Program-made: the position numbers and the translations under genes
DNA from: Mycolicibacterium komossense
GTDB lineage: Bacteria > Actinomycetota > Actinomycetes > Mycobacteriales > Mycobacteriaceae
DNA: 64,000 bases
Assembly (NCBI RefSeq): GCF_025822605.1
Contig: NZ_JACKTY010000028.1
Location: forward strand, 124,555 to 188,554
Direction: 5' to 3'
Notes under the pieces: generated by a model
Databases searched by the model: none
What the model saw: only the letters and a program-made list of their open reading frames with translations
Told to the model about the DNA's origin: nothing
Part shown: positions 39,612-49,246 of the stretch, piece after piece
Layout of the letters: each line of letters begins with the position of its first letter
Position numbering within the stretch: position 1 is the first letter of the stretch

Positions 39612-39947
39612 CAATAGCCTCCAAGTGTTCAGTTGCAACGCCAATCGAGACAGTAACCCGTAGCCCGGCGGCGATGGGCGCGATTGCGTACAACCCCTGC
39701 CGCGATCGCCGCGTCTATTACCGCATAACCACTGGTGATGCCAGTCGGCGGGATGACGTGTGTCAGCCGACACGTGACGGGTATCGCACTTGCGACGTTA
39801 TCCAGGACACATGTTTTCGGCTGTCCGCCAACAAAACTCGTAGCCCATCTGCGGCCGCGGTTCCACTCGGCGCGCGAGACCGAGCCGACGGGGTTAGCGT
39901 GTGGCATCCCGGCCCCACAGCGCCGACACCGGAATGCGGGTGACTGC
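39612..39947. other. Intergenic region between the stress protein and the mannosyltransferase
   Basis: 336 bases shared by two divergent genes, with no gene of its own. CGTGT-N8-ACACG at 39758-39775 is the only clear dyad. An in-frame extension of the mannosyltransferase frame covers part of the region but lacks family similarity. Confidence 0.4.
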
Positions 39948-41513
39948 ATGGTTTTGACACCTACCTTCGAGCGTGTCGAGACTCTGCGCGGCCCGACCGG
40001 GCGGCACCGCGGCGCGCCGGACCCCGGCGTCATCGCGGCCGTGACGATGGTGGTCGCTGTCATCGGAGTCGATAAGCCATCGCTGTGGTACGACGAGGCG
40101 GCGACGCTGTCGGCAGCATCGCGGCCGCTGCCCGAGTTGTGGTCGATGGTGCACAACATCGACGCCGTCCACGGCCTGTACTACCTCTTGATGCACTGCT
40201 GGCTGGCCATCCTGCCCCCGGGCGTCCACCCAACCGAGCTGGTCCTGCGCCTGCCCAGCACCGCCGCGGTGGGCATCGCCGCCGCTGGCATAGTCGTTCT
40301 CGCCAAACAGCTTTCGACGCGCGCGGTGGCGCTGACCGCCGGGCTGATCTTCGCGATACTGCCCCGGGTGACCTGGGCCGGCATCGAAGCTCGGTCGTAC
40401 GCACTGACGATGGCGGCTGCGGTGTGGCTGACCGTGCTGTGCGTGACCGCGACTCGGCGCCGGGCAGCGCCCTGGTGGCTGATGTACTCAGTGGGAGTGG
40501 TGATGGCCACCGCGTTGAATGTCTATGTGCTGCTGGTCATCGCGGCCCATGCTGTGGTGGTTACGCTGGCGGCCGAGCGCCGGCCCCACGCCATGGTCCC
40601 GTGGGTTCTCGCCGTCGGCGCCGGAATCCTCACTGCCGTGCCGTTTCTGGTCTTCAGCCGAGCTCAGATCGCCCAGGTGCAGTGGATCTCGCCGCTGGGC
40701 CGGCACAGTGTCGGCGACGTGCTGCGCGCACAGTACTTCACCGAGAGCGTTCCCTTCGCGTTGCTGGCCGCCGTTGTGGTGGTGGCGGCGGCGCTGTTGC
40801 GCCGACCGAGTAGATGGTTGCCCGACCACGGCGCATGGCGGCTGGTATTGGTCACGCTGGTATGGATGGTCGTCCCCACCGTCGTGTTGTTGGTGCACTC
40901 GGCGCTCAGCACACCCGTCTACTACCCGCGGTACCTGAGTTTCACCGCACCGGCGATGGCCTTGTTCCTCGGGGTCAGCGTGGTTGCACTGGGCCGGTCG
41001 ATGGTCCCGGTGGCTGTTCTCGTTGGCCTCCTCGGCGCGGCGGCCTCGCCCAACTACCTTGTCGTACAACGCGGCCCGTACGCCAACGAAGGGATGGATT
41101 TCAGCCAGGTAGCCGATGTCCTCTCCGCACACGCCGCCCCCGGCGACTGTCTGGCACTGGACAATACCGAGACCTGGAAACCAGGTCCGATTCGGGCGCT
41201 GACGGCGGCCAGGCCGTGGGTGTACGACAAACTCGTCGATCCCGGCCGGGGCCGCCTCGCTGTAGATCGAAATATGTTGTGGGACAGCCATCTTTCGATC
41301 TGGAGCTGGGCCGATCGACTGAGAACATGCCCTGCGTTGTGGCTGGTGTCCGATCGTGACGCGACGCAACCAGATCACCAGACTGGAGACCGGCTCACGC
41401 CCGGGCAACGGCTGAACTCGGTACCCGCATTCCAGGCCGCCGCTGGTCACGGCTTCCGGATCGTCGAACGGTGGCAGTTCCATTTCGCCCAGGTGGTGAA
41501 GGCCACCCACTGA
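39948..41513 (+). CDS. GT-C family mannosyltransferase, CapA (Rv1635c)-like
   Basis: 521 residues from ATG 39948. About ten membrane spans, with the acidic catalytic loop SLWYDEAATLSAASRPLPELW after the first span, the hallmark of polyprenyl-phosphomannose-dependent GT-C enzymes. By position (between Rv1634-like and Rv1636-like genes, same orientation) it corresponds to Rv1635c, which adds the first mannose of the lipoarabinomannan cap. Assignment to that exact role rests on synteny and topology. Confidence 0.75.
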   Translation: MVLTPTFERVETLRGPTGRHRGAPDPGVIAAVTMVVAVIGVDKPSLWYDEAATLSAASRPLPELWSMVHNIDAVHGLYYLLMHCWLAILPPGVHPTELVLRLPSTAAVGIAAAGIVVLAKQLSTRAVALTAGLIFAILPRVTWAGIEARSYALTMAAAVWLTVLCVTATRRRAAPWWLMYSVGVVMATALNVYVLLVIAAHAVVVTLAAERRPHAMVPWVLAVGAGILTAVPFLVFSRAQIAQVQWISPLGRHSVGDVLRAQYFTESVPFALLAAVVVVAAALLRRPSRWLPDHGAWRLVLVTLVWMVVPTVVLLVHSALSTPVYYPRYLSFTAPAMALFLGVSVVALGRSMVPVAVLVGLLGAAASPNYLVVQRGPYANEGMDFSQVADVLSAHAAPGDCLALDNTETWKPGPIRALTAARPWVYDKLVDPGRGRLAVDRNMLWDSHLSIWSWADRLRTCPALWLVSDRDATQPDHQTGDRLTPGQRLNSVPAFQAAAGHGFRIVERWQFHFAQVVKATH

Positions 41514-41541
41514 CCGAGGCAGCCGTGACAAGATCATCGCC

Positions 41542-41946
41542 ATGGGGCCATTTGTCATCCGTACCGCACTGACCGGATTCGCACTGTGGGTGGTGACGCT
41601 GATCGTGCCGGGGATCGATTTCGTCGGCGGCGAGACAACGCTGCACCGGATCGGCATAATCCTCGTCGTCGCCGTCATCTTCGGCCTGGTGAACGCGATC
41701 ATCAAACCCGTCGTCCAGATCCTGTCGATCCCGCTCTACATCCTCACCCTCGGGTTGTTCCACATCGTGATCAATGCGCTGATGCTGTGGATCACGTCGT
41801 GGATCACCGACAACACCACGCACTGGGGCCTGCACATCGACGAATTCTGGTGGACGGCGATCTGGGCTGCGATTGTGTTGTCGATCGTCAGCTGGGGTCT
41901 GTCGGTGATCATCCCGGAATCCACCAAGCCCGCCCGCCAGATCTGA
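41542..41946 (+). CDS. Phage holin family (holin_4_2-like) membrane protein
   Basis: 134 residues, four predicted spans (TALTGFALWVVTLIVPG, IGIILVVAVIFGLVNAI, LYILTLGLFHIVINALML, WTAIWAAIVLSIVSWGL) with VNAIIKPVVQILSIPLYILT, the family's conserved segment. Despite the name, such proteins are ordinary chromosomal genes in many bacteria and no phage genes are adjacent. Function unknown. Confidence 0.75.
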   Translation: MGPFVIRTALTGFALWVVTLIVPGIDFVGGETTLHRIGIILVVAVIFGLVNAIIKPVVQILSIPLYILTLGLFHIVINALMLWITSWITDNTTHWGLHIDEFWWTAIWAAIVLSIVSWGLSVIIPESTKPARQI

Positions 41947-42138
41947 CCGAGTTACTCCCGATGCCTCCGGTCGAGGGTCGAGACGACGGACCGCCGAACT
42001 GCGCGCGAAACTGCACGAGCCGGACATCAAATCCGAACCGATCGAGCTCGCAACGCTGGAGGCTATCGCGGCGCCAACCCGACTCCCCCGAGGAACTGCA
42101 ACGGGCCGACCACCCGTGACGGCGTGGCGCGCCAGGGC

Positions 42139-42558
42139 TCAGGCGGGCGCGATGTCGGCGACGAACGTGCCTTGACGTTTGGCCAGCATCTGTGGAACCC
42201 GCGGCAGCGTCGGGTCGACGGTGCCCACCGGCAGGATGCGGGGGTTGACCAGGTGCAGATCGTTGCCACCGATACGGATATCGGCCTCCCCGGCCGCGAG
42301 GACGTTCTTGACCCAGTTGGTCTTCCCGTGCAGGAGACCGATGGCCAGGACGTTGTCTTTACGGTAAGCGGTGACGATGGTCTCGAAGCGTCTACCGGAA
42401 GTACGTCCGCGGTGAGTGATGACGGCGAACCCGGGCATCCGCTTGGTCAACGGGAACATCAGCCGGTTGACGTATTTGATCTGGAGGTTCTCGAGCCACG
42501 GTGGGATCAGCATCGGGACACCGGGCGCGTTGTTCGGATGCTCTTGTCTCGATGTCAT
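42139..42558 (-). CDS. F420/deazaflavin-dependent nitroreductase-family protein (Ddn-like)
   Basis: 139 residues. A split-barrel fold with GRTSGRRFETIVTAYRKDN and NWVKNVLAAGEADIRIGG, the pattern of the mycobacterial Ddn/FDOR-A proteins that use cofactor F420. Size fits the family. Substrate unknown; members reduce quinones and nitro compounds. Confidence 0.82.
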   Translation of the reverse strand: MTSRQEHPNNAPGVPMLIPPWLENLQIKYVNRLMFPLTKRMPGFAVITHRGRTSGRRFETIVTAYRKDNVLAIGLLHGKTNWVKNVLAAGEADIRIGGNDLHLVNPRILPVGTVDPTLPRVPQMLAKRQGTFVADIAPA

Positions 42559-42927
42559 ACCGCCACCCTAACCACGGAGCTACCCAGGGACCGCGCTCGA
42601 TGAGGCTCCGACGCCCCCTCGATGCCCAACGGAGGGCTGGTGTGGGTCAGGTAGAGCGAAAGAGACATCGGAATCTCCGAGGTGAGAGAGAACAAGAGGG
42701 ATACGTCCCGTCACCGCGGGCACTAACTATCGTGAGGCTCGCAGGCCTCACAGCACCGCGTCTCCACTTCGATCAACGGTTCGCCGTTGGCAAAGTGGGT
42801 GGTTATCTCACGTTCTTCGACCGGCTTGCCGTTCTTACAAACGGCGCCGGTCCTCTTCCATTCGGACATCGTTGTCACACATCAGCACGCTACGCCGAGG
42901 TGTGGGTGCAGCGAGCCCAAATACGCG
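42559..42927. other. Gene-free segment beside tRNA-Cys
   Basis: 369 bases with no supported gene. The only structure is GTGAGGC-N6-GCCTCAC at 42732-42751, without a T-tract on either side. Being just downstream of the tRNA 3' end, it is where an integrated element would leave remnants, but no recombinase or repeat of the tRNA end was found. Confidence 0.4.
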
Positions 42928-42998
42928 AGCGAGTGGCGGGATTCGAACCCGCGTGAACGGCTTTGCAGGCCGGTGCCTAGCCACTCGGCCACACCCGC
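42928..42998 (-). tRNA. tRNA-Cys (anticodon GCA)
   Basis: A 71-base cloverleaf: acceptor GCGGGTG pairs with CACTCGC (one G-U), discriminator U, D-arm GCCGAGTGGC, anticodon loop CCTGCAAAG giving GCA, and T-arm GCGGGTTCGAATCCCGC. The CCA end is not encoded. U73 and the GCA anticodon are the cysteine identity elements. Confidence 0.95.
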
Positions 42999-43077
42999 GT
43001 TGTGTTGTGTCGTGTCTACGACAATGCCAGCACGGTATTGGCCCGCCTACCGTTTGAATCGGCCTGATCGAAGCAGC

Positions 43078-43845
43078 TCAGTGGCAGACCACGTCACGTG
43101 GCACTCCTTCGGCGGCGCCGTCCTGCGGCCAGCCGGCGGGCGCGTCCTCCCAGGCTTCCCGCCGGCCGTACGGCGTCAGGTCCAGGAACGGATAGCCCAC
43201 CGACGCGTGGTCGAGACCGCGCGCGTAGGCGGAGTATGTGTGGAAGACGTCGCTACCGCGGCGCAGGAACACGCTGGCACCCGGGAAGTCACCGCGGAGC
43301 TCATCGTCGGTGAAACCTGCGTCGTGCAGTTCATGGAGCGACATGTAGTTGTATTCGATCGGCGCCCGCGCCGGATCCAGCGTGACGTGGAAGTCGTAGG
43401 TGAAGTCGCTGTCGCGCGACGAATACCACGGGAACGTCCATTTGTGACTGTCCCGGTGGCGAGCGATGCTCGCATACGGCGCGCGAGATATGCAGGCCAG
43501 ACTCAGGTCTCGACCGTGCAGCATTGCCAGGCTCTGCTCGTTGAACTGCAGATCACCGGCGACCGTGCAGCTCGGGCAGCCCGCATCGACGGCGTCGATC
43601 CACATGAAGTGGTGGATGTAGAGCTGGCTGCGGCCCTCGAACATGTCGACCAGGCGCAGCTCACCGTCAGGTCCCTCGAAGACGTAGTCCTTCTCCACCC
43701 TGACCATCGGTAACCGCTTCCGTTCGGCGTTGACGGCGTCACGCAGGTGCGTGACCTCACGCTCACGGGTCAGCAACTTCCTGCGCGCGGTCAGCCATTC
43801 GTCACGGCCCGAGACGGCGGGAAAGGCGGCGGGGATCTGGGGCAT
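43078..43845 (-). CDS. DUF899 thioredoxin-like protein
   Basis: 255 residues. Characteristic segments are EWLTARRKLLTREREVTHLRD, KDYVFEGPDGELRLVDMF, and GCPSCT in the position of a thioredoxin CxxC, followed by WYSSRDSDF and LRRGSDVFHTYSAYARG. The family has a thioredoxin-like fold, and the cysteine pair is present here, so redox activity is possible. Cytoplasmic; function unknown. Confidence 0.85.
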   Translation of the reverse strand: MPQIPAAFPAVSGRDEWLTARRKLLTREREVTHLRDAVNAERKRLPMVRVEKDYVFEGPDGELRLVDMFEGRSQLYIHHFMWIDAVDAGCPSCTVAGDLQFNEQSLAMLHGRDLSLACISRAPYASIARHRDSHKWTFPWYSSRDSDFTYDFHVTLDPARAPIEYNYMSLHELHDAGFTDDELRGDFPGASVFLRRGSDVFHTYSAYARGLDHASVGYPFLDLTPYGRREAWEDAPAGWPQDGAAEGVPRDVVCH

Positions 43846-43933
43846 GGGTTCTCCTCGAAGTTGGTCTCACCCAGTCAGACCGCACCGCGTGTCAAAAGTC
43901 ATCGCGCGGGTCCCACCCGGTTAACTAGTGGTC

Positions 43934-44659
43934 ATGGAGATCTGGCTCGCAGACCCCCCACTATTCGGCGGCGCAGGGCAGGGCACCCGCCAGATCGTCG
44001 AGTTGTTGGTCGCATTCGGCCTTACCGCGCTGATCGGCCTGGAACGCGAGATCCGGGGCAAGAGCGCAGGCGTGCGCACCCAGTCCATCGTCGGTACGTC
44101 GGCTGCGCTCATCTTGCTGATCAGTAAGTACGGCTTCGCCGACGTCCTGCAGCCCGGTCTGGTCATGGTCGACCCGTCCCGCGTCGCGGCCCAGATCGTC
44201 TCGGGAATCGGCTTTCTCGGCGCCGGCTTGATCATCACCCGTAGCGGAGCCGTACACGGCCTGACCACTGCCGCCGCGATCTGGGAATGCGCGGCGATCG
44301 GTATGGCCGCGGGGTCCGGTCTGCTGACATTGGCGATCGCCGTGACCGGGTTGCACTTCGTGATCGTGGTGGGGCTCAATCCGCTGGCCCGCAGATTGGC
44401 CTCGCGGCTCAGCGGAACCGTCCGACTACACCTGACCTACCAGGACGGGCATGGCGCCATGCACCAGATCCTGCAGCTCTGCGACAGACACCGCTGGACG
44501 CTCAACGAGCTCTCCTCCGACGCACCGGGGACCGAGAACACCGGCCAGGTCGGCGTGCTCCTCACCTTGAGCGGCACCTCGATTCTTCAGGCGCCCGCAA
44601 TTCTGGCTGCAGTCGACGGTGTCACAGCGCTGCGCCAGCTCGACGACGAGCCCGAGTGA
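43934..44659 (+). CDS. mgtC: MgtC/SapB family membrane protein
   Basis: 241 residues from ATG 43934 (GTG 43928 two codons earlier). The N-terminal domain has four or five spans with the signature GLTALIGLEREIRGKSAGVRT, and the C-terminal domain is an ACT-like cytoplasmic part (HLTYQDGHGAMHQILQLCD). MgtC homologues support growth in low magnesium and survival in macrophages, in part by acting on the F-ATPase. No magnesium riboswitch is evident upstream. Confidence 0.88.
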   Translation: MEIWLADPPLFGGAGQGTRQIVELLVAFGLTALIGLEREIRGKSAGVRTQSIVGTSAALILLISKYGFADVLQPGLVMVDPSRVAAQIVSGIGFLGAGLIITRSGAVHGLTTAAAIWECAAIGMAAGSGLLTLAIAVTGLHFVIVVGLNPLARRLASRLSGTVRLHLTYQDGHGAMHQILQLCDRHRWTLNELSSDAPGTENTGQVGVLLTLSGTSILQAPAILAAVDGVTALRQLDDEPE

Positions 44660-44666
44660 TCGGGAA

Positions 44667-45536
44667 TCAGCGATGCTGGCCGTGGCGTGGCCCGAATGCA
44701 CCTGACGGGAAGACCTTGGCGGCTTGGATCGCTGCCCGCAGCGTCGCTGCAGTCCGGGTGAGCTCGGCGGCCTCGTCCTCGGCGAGTGTGGCCCAGGGGG
44801 CGTAGGCAAGTTCGTCGGTGCGATCCTCGATAACACCGCGCAGGTCGACCCCGGCCGAGGTGAGTGCGCCGTCCCGGTCGAGCAGGCCGCGCTGCTGCAA
44901 GCGGTCGACGGCGGCGTCCCACTCCTCGGCGGTCCACCCCCGCAACCAGCGACCGAACTCGGGGTCGAATCCGATTCCCGTCGCGGTGTGGGTGACCAGA
45001 GCCTCGATGCCACTGAGTCCGTTAGCCACCAGAACAGCGATATGGCCGTCGCCACGGTACTCACGCAGCAGCGTAATGGCATGCCACACTTGCGCATACG
45101 GCTGTTCGGGCCAGTCCAGCTCAGCGTGGCCGGCGTAGAGCGGCCTGCCGTCGGCGGCGGGGATCGACTCGGCGGTGCGGCGCAACAACTCGGCCGCCTG
45201 AACGATCTCGGCTGAATGCGCCAGTTCCGGGCCCAACAGCCTCGGCAGAGCGTGCTCAACGACTTCGTAGCGAACCCGGGTCACGGTATCCGGAGTGGCC
45301 AGATGCCAGGCCGCCGGAATGGCCGAGGCAATCAGGTCCGGGCTGAAGTTAAAGAACGTCGCAGCAACGACTTTCGGGCCGACCGCGCCCATCGGGGCCG
45401 ACCGCGCGGCGAAGTACGCCATCCGGCCGCCCAGGCCGAGAGCCCCGAACCTCTCCCCCGCCTCAGGCACGAAATAGCTCGCCGAGTGCAGGGCATCCAG
45501 GGAACGGCTCAGTTGGCCGGCAGCGAAGGCGTCCAC
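44667..45536 (-). CDS. SCO6745-family protein with winged-helix-like region
   Basis: 289 residues from GTG 45536; the longer frame to 45635 runs into the MFS gene and is not conserved. DALHSASYFVPEAGERFGALGL near the start and AARSAPMGAVGPKVVAATFFNFSPDL are typical of this actinobacterial family, which ends in a winged-helix-like segment (VDRLQQRGLLDRDGALTSAG). Function unknown. It starts 11 bases after the disrupted transporter gene and may be translated with it. Confidence 0.7.
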   Translation of the reverse strand: MDAFAAGQLSRSLDALHSASYFVPEAGERFGALGLGGRMAYFAARSAPMGAVGPKVVAATFFNFSPDLIASAIPAAWHLATPDTVTRVRYEVVEHALPRLLGPELAHSAEIVQAAELLRRTAESIPAADGRPLYAGHAELDWPEQPYAQVWHAITLLREYRGDGHIAVLVANGLSGIEALVTHTATGIGFDPEFGRWLRGWTAEEWDAAVDRLQQRGLLDRDGALTSAGVDLRGVIEDRTDELAYAPWATLAEDEAAELTRTAATLRAAIQAAKVFPSGAFGPRHGQHR

Positions 45537-45547
45537 GGCTGTCGACT

Positions 45548-46983
45548 CTAGCTCGTGGTGACCCGACCACGGCTCGCGCGATACGAGGCGATGGAACCCA
45601 GAACGGCCGCAACCGCGAACCCGCCGAAGAGCCAACGCGGTGCAGTGGCATCACCGCGGTCCGTCATGTTCACGATGACGCCGGCCAGCCCGGCGCCGAA
45701 CGCGCCGCAGATCAGCTGCACGGTGCTGATCGCCGCGGCGGCGGTGCCACCCTCGGCCGGATCATCCCCCCGCCCATCGCCCACGCCGACAGGTGCGGCC
45801 ACGCCATACCCACGCCAGTGCCGGCAATCACCAACGCCACCGCCCACACGATGATGGCGCCGACCGCGGCATTGTCCACCTGGCTCAGCGCCGCGAGGCC
45901 AAGCCCGGCGGCCATCACCACCGGGGCCACGGTGACCACCCGAACCGTCAGCGCAGTCTTCTTGATCGACGCGCTGACCAGCTCCCCCGTCGTCCAACCG
46001 ATCGACACCGTGGCCCCGAGGAACCCGGCCACCACCGGCTCCAGGTGCGCGAGCCGCTGACCGAACAACGGCACATACATGTCGGCCATCGTCGCGGCCA
46101 TCAACAGCCCAAGCGTCACGTAAATCCATTTCAACGGGCCGGGCCGAAAAGCCGTGGCGGGCAACACCGATACGGCCGCCCGCCGGTCGACGATCAGAAA
46201 CAGCCCGACCAGCACCACGCCCAGTACCAGCAGGCCGGCGGTCACCACCGGGTTGCGCGGGATACCGGCCACGGACACTGCGAACGCAGCGCAGCCCAAC
46301 AGCAGCAGAGACCAGATAGGGATCCGCAGGCCGGCACCGGTCGCCACGGCAGCTTCCTCGGCGCTGGGACCAGGCAGTGCGACCGGGACCAGCGCGGCCA
46401 TCGCAACCGTCAGGATCGCCAGGGTACCGAACGCCCAGCGCCAGGAACCGAATTGGGCGAACAGCCCGCCCATCGCGGGCCCGACGAGGATACCGACACC
46501 CCACATCGCCGAAACCAGGGCCGATCCTTTGATCCAGAGTGATTGGGGTAGAGCGGAATTGATAACCGCATAGCCGAGGCCCGCGACCAGACCGCCTGCA
46601 CCGCCCTGCACGGCGCGACCGGCCAACATGATCCCCATGCTCGGCGCCAGCGCACACACCACGGTGCCCGCCAGCAACACCGACAGCGCCAGCAAATAGG
46701 AGCGGCGGGCCCCCAGTCGCACGAGGATCGGATTGACCATCGTCGCCGTGACTACGGACGCGACGAGGTAGACCGTCGTCACCCACGCATACAACCGCTC
46801 TCCGCCGATTTCGGCGACTGCGCTGGGCAGGAGGCTCACCGTCAGGAACTCGTTGGTGGAATACAGCGCGATGCCACCCGCGAGAACCGTCGCGGCACCC
46901 AGGTGTTTCGGGCCGAGTAACGCCCGCCATGATGCCGCCTCGGGTGCGGCTGTCTCGGTCACCGCATCACCGTACGAGCTCAA
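45548..46983 (-). pseudogene. MFS drug-efflux transporter (Rv1634-like) split by a one-base shift
   Basis: From ATG 46983 the frame encodes a typical 12-14 span MFS exporter up to the end of about span 10 (GMAWPHLSAWAMG), then reads into nonsense and stops at 45712. The remaining transporter (DDPAEGGTAAAAISTVQLICGAFGAGLAGVIV to SRGRVTTS) continues in another frame to 45548. The switch lies at the run of six C on the plus strand at 45766-45771; one more base there restores a 478-residue protein, close to the 471 of Rv1634. The span is 1436 bases, one short of a multiple of three. Either a real recent mutation or a homopolymer sequencing error. Confidence 0.85.
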
Positions 46984-47015
46984 CCATGGTTGAGATCAAG
47001 CGAGTTCCGTTTGGG

Positions 47016-49178
47016 CTACTTCAGCCCGGCCGCATCCATGCCACGCAGCTCCTTCTTCAAGTCAGCGATCTCGTCGCGGATGCGTCCCGCCAGCTCGAAC
47101 TGGAGGTCGCGGGCGGCGGCCATCATCTGCGCGGTCATATCCTTGATGAGGTCAGCCAGCTCGGCGCGCGGCATGTTTGTCAGGTCCCGTCCTTCGAACA
47201 CGCCGGCACTGACCGCGCGCCCCGGCTCGCCCGCAGCCCGGCGACCACGCGACGAGTTGCGGCCCGATCCACCGACTTCCACGGTGGCTTCGGTGTCGTC
47301 GGCCTCGCGGTACACCTGGTCGAGGATGTCGGCGATCTTCTTGCGCAGCGGCTGTGGATCGACACCGTGGGCTTCGTTGTAGGCGATCTGCTTGGCTCGG
47401 CGGCGTTCGGTCTCGTCGATGGCCTGGGCCATCGAATCGGTGATCTTGTCGGCATAGAGATGAACCTCACCGGAGACGTTACGAGCGGCCCGGCCGATGG
47501 TCTGGATGAGACTGCGAGCCGACCGCAGGAAGCCCTCTTTGTCGGCATCGAGAATCGACACCAGTGACACTTCGGGAAGGTCCAGACCTTCCCGAAGCAG
47601 GTTGATCCCGATCAGCACGTCGTATTCACCGAGCCGGAGTTGCCGCAGCAGCTCCACCCGTCGCAGGGTGTCCACTTCGGAGTGCAGATACCGGACCCGG
47701 ATTCCCGTCTCCAGCAGATAGTCGGTGAGGTCCTCGGCCATTTTCTTGGTGAGCGTGGTGACCAGCACCCGCTCGTCGCGTTCCGCGCGGGCGCGGATCT
47801 CGCCGATCAGGTCGTCGATCTGCCCCTTGGTCGGTTTGACGATGACCTGCGGATCGACCAGACCGGTCGGCCGGATGACCTGTTCGACGAACTCACCACC
47901 AGCCTGGCTGAGCTCATAGGGTCCTGGTGTGGCCGACAGGTAGACCGTCTGCCCGATGCGCTCGGCGAACTCTTCCCAGGTCAGCGGGCGGTTGTCGACC
48001 GCGGACGGCAACCGGAATCCGAAGTCGACCAGGTTGCGCTTACGGGACATGTCGCCTTCGTACATGCCACCGATCTGCGGAACGGTGACGTGGGACTCGT
48101 CGATGACCATGAGGAAGTCTTCGGGGAAATAGTCGATCAGCGTGGCAGGTGCCGAACCAGCCGCTCTGCCGTCGATATGACGCGAGTAATTCTCGATGCC
48201 CGAGCAGAACCCGACCTGCTTCATCATCTCGACGTCATAGTTGGTCCGCATCCGCAGGCGCTGCGCTTCCAACAGCTTGCCCTGGCCTTCCAACTCGGCC
48301 AGCCGCTCTTCCAACTCCTGCTCGATACTGGAGATGGCCATCGCCATCCGTTCCGGCCCCGCGACATAGTGCGTAGCCGGGAAGATGCGGAGCGAATCGA
48401 CCTTCCGGACGACGTCACCGGTCAGGGGGTGCATGTAGTAGAGCGCTTCGATCTCGTCGCCGAAGTACTCGATGCGCACCGCCAGCTCTTCGTACGACGG
48501 GATGATCTCGACCGTGTCGCCGCGGACCCGAAACGAGCCGCGGGTGAAGGACATGTCATTGCGGGTGTACTGCACGTCGACCAACAGCCGCAGCAGCGCA
48601 TCCCGTGGAACTTCCGTGCCGACCTGAAGCTCCACCGAGCGGTCCAGATACGACTGCGGGGTGCCAAGACCGTAGATGCACGACACCGAGGCCACCACCA
48701 CGACGTCACGCCGCGACAACAGACTGGACGTGGCCGAGTGACGCAGCCGTTCGACATCGTCGTTGATCGAGCTGTCTTTCTCGATGTAAGTATCGGTCTG
48801 GGCGATATACGCCTCAGGCTGGTAATAGTCGTAGTACGAGACGAAGTACTCGACGGCGTTGTGCGGCAACATCTCCCGCAGCTCGTTGGCCAGCTGGGCG
48901 GCCAACGTCTTGTTCGGAGCCATCACCAGTGTGGGCCGCTGCAGCTTCTCGATCAGCCAGGCCGTGGTGGCCGACTTGCCGGTGCCGGTGGCCCCAAGGA
49001 GCACGACATCGCGCTCCCCATCGCGGATCCGGCGTTCTAGCTGTTCGATGGCCGCAGGCTGGTCCCCTGCCGGCTCATACTCGCTGACCACCTGGAAGCG
49101 GCCGTCGGAGCGGACCATGTCCTCGACAGGGCGGTGCTCCGAGTGTGCGAGCACCGGATGTTCGGTAGCGAAAGCCAT
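47016..49178 (-). CDS. uvrB: UvrABC excision repair subunit B
   Basis: 720 residues from ATG 49178. Helicase motif I GATGTGKS, the beta-hairpin region [21 protein letters not shown], the DEAD-like [11 protein letters not shown], motif [11 protein letters not shown] and the C-terminal UvrC-binding UVR helix ([30 protein letters not shown]). The 49178 start is supported by a damage promoter whose TACCCT element ends seven bases before the ATG, implying a leaderless transcript; the open frame upstream to 49208 is not used. Confidence 0.96.
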   Translation of the reverse strand: MAFATEHPVLAHSEHRPVEDMVRSDGRFQVVSEYEPAGDQPAAIEQLERRIRDGERDVVLLGATGTGKSATTAWLIEKLQRPTLVMAPNKTLAAQLANELREMLPHNAVEYFVSYYDYYQPEAYIAQTDTYIEKDSSINDDVERLRHSATSSLLSRRDVVVVASVSCIYGLGTPQSYLDRSVELQVGTEVPRDALLRLLVDVQYTRNDMSFTRGSFRVRGDTVEIIPSYEELAVRIEYFGDEIEALYYMHPLTGDVVRKVDSLRIFPATHYVAGPERMAMAISSIEQELEERLAELEGQGKLLEAQRLRMRTNYDVEMMKQVGFCSGIENYSRHIDGRAAGSAPATLIDYFPEDFLMVIDESHVTVPQIGGMYEGDMSRKRNLVDFGFRLPSAVDNRPLTWEEFAERIGQTVYLSATPGPYELSQAGGEFVEQVIRPTGLVDPQVIVKPTKGQIDDLIGEIRARAERDERVLVTTLTKKMAEDLTDYLLETGIRVRYLHSEVDTLRRVELLRQLRLGEYDVLIGINLLREGLDLPEVSLVSILDADKEGFLRSARSLIQTIGRAARNVSGEVHLYADKITDSMAQAIDETERRRAKQIAYNEAHGVDPQPLRKKIADILDQVYREADDTEATVEVGGSGRNSSRGRRAAGEPGRAVSAGVFEGRDLTNMPRAELADLIKDMTAQMMAAARDLQFELAGRIRDEIADLKKELRGMDAAGLK

Positions 49179-49185
49179 GTTCACC

Positions 49186-49208
49186 AGGGTAGGCCGAGGC
49201 ACCGACAA
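49186..49208 (-). promoter_or_regulatory. PafBC-type DNA damage promoter of uvrB
   Basis: On the minus strand TTGTCGGTG (49208-49200), eight bases, TACCCT (49191-49186) fit TTGTCRGTG-N8-TANNNT. The -10 element lies seven bases from the uvrB ATG, so the transcript should begin at or next to the start codon. Confidence 0.8.
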
Positions 49209-49246
49209 GTTCAGATCGGCCGCGATGGCCGACCTATGCTGGCATC

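Noticed and set aside
39735..39947. N-terminal extension of the mannosyltransferase
   Set aside because: The 71 extra residues lack membrane or family character and run through the promoter region; ATG 39948 is preferred.
41542..41946. Holin-like gene as a sign of a prophage
   Set aside because: No lysin, structural, replication or integrase genes are nearby and this membrane family is widespread outside phages.
41947..42174. Open frame with a protein-like stretch (AELRAKLHEPDIKSEPIELATL)
   Set aside because: No start codon and no recognised family; it ends inside the Ddn-like gene. It may be a decayed gene, but the evidence is too weak to list it as one.
42732..42751. GTGAGGC-N6-GCCTCAC hairpin as tRNA-Cys terminator
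   Set aside because: It is almost 180 bases beyond the tRNA end and has no T-tract.
45548..46930. A long minus-strand open frame of 460 codons as a separate gene
   Set aside because: Only its last part encodes transporter sequence; the rest is an out-of-frame reading of the MFS gene. It is explained by the one-base shift at 45766-45771.
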